Shown in pieces: positions 60,992 to 64,000 of a DNA stretch of 64,000 bases. A model generated the notes under the pieces. It did not search any database. It saw only the letters and a program-made list of their open reading frames with translations, and was not told where the DNA came from. The position numbers were made by a program, and so were the translations under genes. Numbering within the stretch: position 1 is the stretch's first letter; every line of letters starts with the position of its first letter. The DNA comes from JACVRX01 sp046726315 (GTDB lineage Bacteria > Actinomycetota > Actinomycetes > Jiangellales > Jiangellaceae), in assembly GCA_046726315.1 (NCBI GenBank), contig JBKPAG010000011.1, positions 69,342 through 133,341 on the forward strand. The letters run 5' to 3'.

Positions 60992-62740
60992 ATGGGCCCG
61001 CCTGTAGTCGGTGTCCAGGGCACGCTGGACGAGCTTGGCACGCCGCTGATCGCCACGACGTTCGTCGTCGTCGATCTCGAGACCACCGGTGGCTCGCCCG
61101 AAGCGAACGCCATCACCGAGGTCGGCGCGGTCAAGGTGTGCGGCGGAGAGGTCCTGGGTGAGTTCCAGACGCTGGTCCGGCCCGCGATGTCGATCCCGCC
61201 GTTCGTGGCCGTTCTCACCGGCATCACCGACGCCATGGTCGCCGCCGCCCCTCCTGTCGAGGCGGTGCTACCGATGTTCCTGGAATTCGCCCGCGGCAGC
61301 GTGCTGGTTGCGCACAACGCGCCATTCGACGTCGGCTTTCTCAAGGCCGCGTGCGACTCCACCGGCCGGGCTTGGCCGACTCTGCAGGTACTCGACACCG
61401 CCCGGCTGGCCCGTCGAGTGCTGGCTCGCGACGAGGCCCATGACTGCCGGCTCGCGACGCTGGCCCGACTGTTCCGGGCCTCGACCATGCCGACCCATCG
61501 TGCGCTCGACGACGCCCGGGCGACAGTCGACGTCTTGCACGGCCTGTTCGAACGGCTGGGCAACGTCGGGGTCCACACCGTCGAGGAGCTCGCGACGTGG
61601 CAAAGCACCGTTACCCCGGCTCAGCGTCGCAAACGGTTCCTCGCCGAGAGCCTGCCGCACTCGCCGGGTGTGTACGTGTTCGTCGATGGCCGGGGCGTGG
61701 CGTTGTACGTCGGCAAGAGCAAGGACATGCGCACGCGGGTCCGCACGTACTTCACCGCATCGGAGACTCGACGCCGAATGACCGAGATGGTCGCCGTCGC
61801 CGAGTCGGTCACGGGCATCGTCTGCGCGACCCCGCTCGAGGCCGAGGTTCGAGAACTGCGGCTGATCGCCGAGCGAAAGCCTCGCTACAACCGTCGCTCT
61901 CGTTTCCCCGAGCGGGCCAGCTGGCTCAAGATCACCGTCGAGCCGTTTCCCCGGCTGTCCTTGGTTGGGGAGGTCAAGGCCGACCACGCGACTTATCTGG
62001 GTCCGTTCGGGTCGCGCCGGCTGGCCGAAGCGGCCATGACGGCCGTCCACGAAGCGGTGCCGATCCGGCAGTGCACCGACCGGCTCTCGCCGACCCGGCG
62101 CCGCACCGCGTGTGCCCTGGCGGAGATGGGCCGATGCGGCGCGCCGTGCGAAGGCGGCGAATCCGTCGCGGCATACGCGCGGCACGTGGACGCGGTCCGC
62201 ATAGCGTTCACCGCCGACGTCCGCCGGCTCGTCGAGCGGCTGCAGGCCAGGATCGAACGCCTCGCCGGTCACCAGCGTTACGAGGAGGCGGCGGTCCACC
62301 GGGACCGGATGGCGGTGTTCGTCCGGGCAGCGGCGCGCTCCCAGCGCATCGCCGCGCTGGCTGCTGTACCGCACCTGGTCGCGGCCCGGCGGCTCGACGG
62401 CGGCGGTTGGGAGCTGCACGTCGTCCGGTTCGGCCGTCTCGCCGGCGCAGGCACGACTCCCGCGGGTGAGCACCCCAGGCGGTACCTCGAGGCGTTGGTC
62501 GCCACCGCTGAGACCGTCCTCTCCGCGCCTCCGCCGCTGCCTGCCGCCACCGTCGAGGAAACCGAGTGCATCTTGCGCTGGCTGGAGACACCCGGCACCC
62601 GGCTGGTGGAGATCGAAGGGGTGTGGGCGCTGCCCGCTGGTGGGGCTGGCGCCTTGGCTGGTCTGATCAGCGCAGCGGAGGCCGCCGACCGTGCCGCCCA
62701 CCCGTTCGACGACCGGCGCGCGTTGCGTCCGGCTCGCTGA
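60992..62740 (+). CDS. DEDD exonuclease fused to a UvrC-like GIY-YIG nuclease
   Basis: A 582-residue fusion. Residues about 22-190 are a DnaQ-type 3'-5' exonuclease with ExoI FVVVDLETTGG (Asp28/Glu30), HNAPFDVGFL and HRALDDARATVDVL (ExoIIIepsilon His/Asp). Residues about 222-310 are a GIY-YIG domain with SPGVYVFVDG, ALYVGKSKDMRTRVRTYF and the metal Glu in TPLEAEVRELRLI, followed by a UvrB-binding-like helical pair and a UvrC-like C-terminal region without the RNase H catalytic domain. It resembles mycobacterial Rv2191 and the Cho family, suggesting an incision role in repair. Confidence 0.9.
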   Translation: MGPPVVGVQGTLDELGTPLIATTFVVVDLETTGGSPEANAITEVGAVKVCGGEVLGEFQTLVRPAMSIPPFVAVLTGITDAMVAAAPPVEAVLPMFLEFARGSVLVAHNAPFDVGFLKAACDSTGRAWPTLQVLDTARLARRVLARDEAHDCRLATLARLFRASTMPTHRALDDARATVDVLHGLFERLGNVGVHTVEELATWQSTVTPAQRRKRFLAESLPHSPGVYVFVDGRGVALYVGKSKDMRTRVRTYFTASETRRRMTEMVAVAESVTGIVCATPLEAEVRELRLIAERKPRYNRRSRFPERASWLKITVEPFPRLSLVGEVKADHATYLGPFGSRRLAEAAMTAVHEAVPIRQCTDRLSPTRRRTACALAEMGRCGAPCEGGESVAAYARHVDAVRIAFTADVRRLVERLQARIERLAGHQRYEEAAVHRDRMAVFVRAAARSQRIAALAAVPHLVAARRLDGGGWELHVVRFGRLAGAGTTPAGEHPRRYLEALVATAETVLSAPPPLPAATVEETECILRWLETPGTRLVEIEGVWALPAGGAGALAGLISAAEAADRAAHPFDDRRALRPAR

Positions 62741-62743
62741 GAG

Positions 62744-64000
62744 CTAGGTCCCGGGCTGCCCTTCCTGCCACTCGGTGTAGGCCTGAGGGGTATTGGTGAG
62801 GACCTTGTCGGCGTCGACCTCGAGAGCCTTTGCCCACTCCGCTTCGTCGTACACGACCCCGACGAGCACCACTTTCACGCCGGCAGCCTTCAGTTCCTGC
62901 ACGTAGCCTTTCGTCACGACGTCCTTGTGCACATGGACGCCCCAGAGTCCGTACCCGTCCTTGCCAGCCTTTTCCGGAGCGATCAAGCTGCTGGGTCCTT
63001 GGTAGAGCATCCCGGGCAGGGTGGGCTCGGCCGTCCTGATCTTCGCGAGCCAATCAGGTTCGAACGAGGTGACCACGGTTCGCTGGCTCATCTCGTGCTT
63101 CTCGATGACGCCGAGGAACTCGCGGATCTCGTCCTCGTCCGGATCGGTCTTGAGCTCGAGGTACACCCAGGCTTGGGGATAGCGGGCGATTTCTTCCATC
63201 ACTTCGCTGTAAGTGGGTATCTCGTCTTCCCCCAGAAGTTTGCAGTTCTCGCGAAGCTCACTCCAGTCGGTCTCCGGAATGCTCAACGGCGCCGACCCGT
63301 CGCATGTCAATTCGTCCTCTGGTTTATCCACGAGCACCGGCACGCCGTCTTTGGTCCACCACACGTCGGTTTCCACCGCGTACCCGGCTTCCGCGGCCGA
63401 GCTGAAGGCCTGCAGCGTCCCGTGCCGGTACAGTTCGTTCCCTCCGCGGCGCGCCAGCACGTCCGGCCCGGTGGAGGTGGGCGGCGGCGGGCTGGTGGAC
63501 GACGCGCTGGTGGACGGTGTGCTGGTGGGCTCGACGGTGGGGTCGTCCGGTGGCCCCAGGTTTTGGATGACGAAGACCAGCACGACGGCCAGCACGACGC
63601 CCACGACCGCGACGGTGATGATTCGACGACGCCATGGAGACCGCCGCCGCAGCTGCTCCACCTCCGGTCCGGGCTCCGGCTCCGGCTTCAGCTCCGGTTC
63701 GGGCCCGACCTCCGGTTCGGGTGGCAGCGCCGGTTCGGGCTCCACCTCCGGTTCGGGCTTCACCTCCGGTCCGGGCTCCAGCGTCGGCGGTACGACAATG
63801 GAAGGCGGTTCGGCGGCCGGCCGGGTGTGCACCGCGACAAGCGTGTTGTGCACCGTCGCCATCAGCCGCTTGGTGTCGAAGGTGATCGGGCTGATCTCGA
63901 CCGCCTGCCGCCGGGTCAGTGCGGCGATGTCGGCCGGTAGTTCGGTTGCGTGCGGCATCCGCGCGTCGTCGACGAGGATCGGGATCACCCGGACGTTTCG
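62744..64000 (-). CDS. TIR domain / transmembrane / GDPD-like fusion protein, N-terminus beyond window
   Basis: The frame enters from the right edge (no true start in view). The first visible residues, NVRVIPILVDDARMPHATEL then RRQAVEISPITFDTKRLM, match the C-terminal part of bacterial TIR_2 domains. A Pro-Glu repeat linker (about 63650-63790) leads to a basic RRRSPWRRR and one membrane helix (about 63545-63620), a Ser/Thr/Pro linker, and a domain that aligns with glycerophosphodiester phosphodiesterases: GTLQAFSSAAEAGYAVETDV, WTKDGVPVL, YLELKTD, VVTSFEPDWL, VLTNTPQAY. The two catalytic histidines are missing: the HRG site reads ARRGG and the second His site reads VDKPEDE. It is therefore probably a non-catalytic, extracytoplasmic sensor fused to a cytoplasmic TIR. 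It converges on the exonuclease gene with a three-base gap. Confidence 0.75.
   Translation of the reverse strand, partial: RNVRVIPILVDDARMPHATELPADIAALTRRQAVEISPITFDTKRLMATVHNTLVAVHTRPAAEPPSIVVPPTLEPGPEVKPEPEVEPEPALPPEPEVGPEPELKPEPEPGPEVEQLRRRSPWRRRIITVAVVGVVLAVVLVFVIQNLGPPDDPTVEPTSTPSTSASSTSPPPPTSTGPDVLARRGGNELYRHGTLQAFSSAAEAGYAVETDVWWTKDGVPVLVDKPEDELTCDGSAPLSIPETDWSELRENCKLLGEDEIPTYSEVMEEIARYPQAWVYLELKTDPDEDEIREFLGVIEKHEMSQRTVVTSFEPDWLAKIRTAEPTLPGMLYQGPSSLIAPEKAGKDGYGLWGVHVHKDVVTKGYVQELKAAGVKVVLVGVVYDEAEWAKALEVDADKVLTNTPQAYTEWQEGQPGT

Overview
The window is a high-GC, gene-dense stretch of an actinobacterial chromosome. The evidence is an HrdB/SigA-type sigma factor with a long Ala/Lys/Pro-rich N-terminus, a second gyrase-like topoisomerase pair (ParC/ParE), an MprAB-PepD stress operon, a PASTA-domain Ser/Thr kinase, class II DAHP synthase, a PimB-type mannosyltransferase, many GTG starts, several likely leaderless promoters and an actinobacterial-type LexA box. 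From memory, two blocks resemble conserved Streptomyces neighbourhoods (parC/parE/hrdB, and metF/Ser-Thr kinase/aroH/pfk/glk). I cannot name a genus; Frankineae-, Geodermatophilales- or Pseudonocardiales-like lineages all fit.

Layout. 1-5172: an unknown protein cut by the window edge, parC, an adenylate kinase paralogue and arginine deiminase. 5173-8059: an accessory scar with a tandem repeat, an unknown membrane protein, small phage-like ORFs, a frameshifted excalibur-like protein and a DinB-family gene that has lost its N-terminus. 8090-13241: a sucrase/ferredoxin-like protein, an aldo/keto reductase, parE, a DUF7455 protein and a DUF456 membrane protein. 13275-14135: an ATP-grasp gene broken by an in-frame TGA. 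14180-17977: a 3.8-kb element bounded by a 24-bp near-perfect direct repeat (22/24), one copy of which is the last codons of hrdB. It carries two small coupled ORFs, an intact three-helix membrane protein and degraded HK97-type head genes (prohead protease, HNH, terminase), with no integrase. 17955-28792: hrdB, a SpoIIE-type phosphatase, HhH-GPD protein, universal stress protein, a patatin/acyltransferase/DNA polymerase IV operon, and mprA-mprB-pepD. 28920-36713: ATP-dependent ligase, small membrane proteins, SURF1, PAC2, an SOS-controlled HEPN protein, DUF4126, SIMPL and metF. 36796-45305: polyprenyl synthase, PASTA kinase, class I DAHP synthase, threonine aldolase, a ScyD/E remnant, class II DAHP synthase and PPi-dependent phosphofructokinase. 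45383-55486: an oxidoreductase, acyltransferase, esterase, endonuclease-like protein, aldo/keto reductase, glucokinase operon, a NarL-type two-component pair and PimB. 55483-64000: two metallopeptidases, a c-di-AMP riboswitch with its NlpC/P60 gene, an NYN-domain protein with a zinc-ribbon partner, an exonuclease-UvrC-like fusion, and a partial TIR/transmembrane/GDPD-like fusion protein.

The genes combine chromosome topology and transcription (parC, parE, hrdB), DNA repair (dinB, ligB, HhH-GPD, exonuclease/GIY-YIG), envelope stress and cell-wall remodelling (mprAB-pepD, PASTA kinase, NlpC/P60, PimB, acyltransferases) and central carbon/aromatic metabolism (glk, pfp, two DAHP synthases, metF). 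The least ordinary observations are the integrase-less head-gene island at the hrdB 3' end, the nonsense-interrupted ATP-grasp gene beside it, and the TIR protein whose extracytoplasmic GDPD-like domain lacks both expected catalytic histidines.
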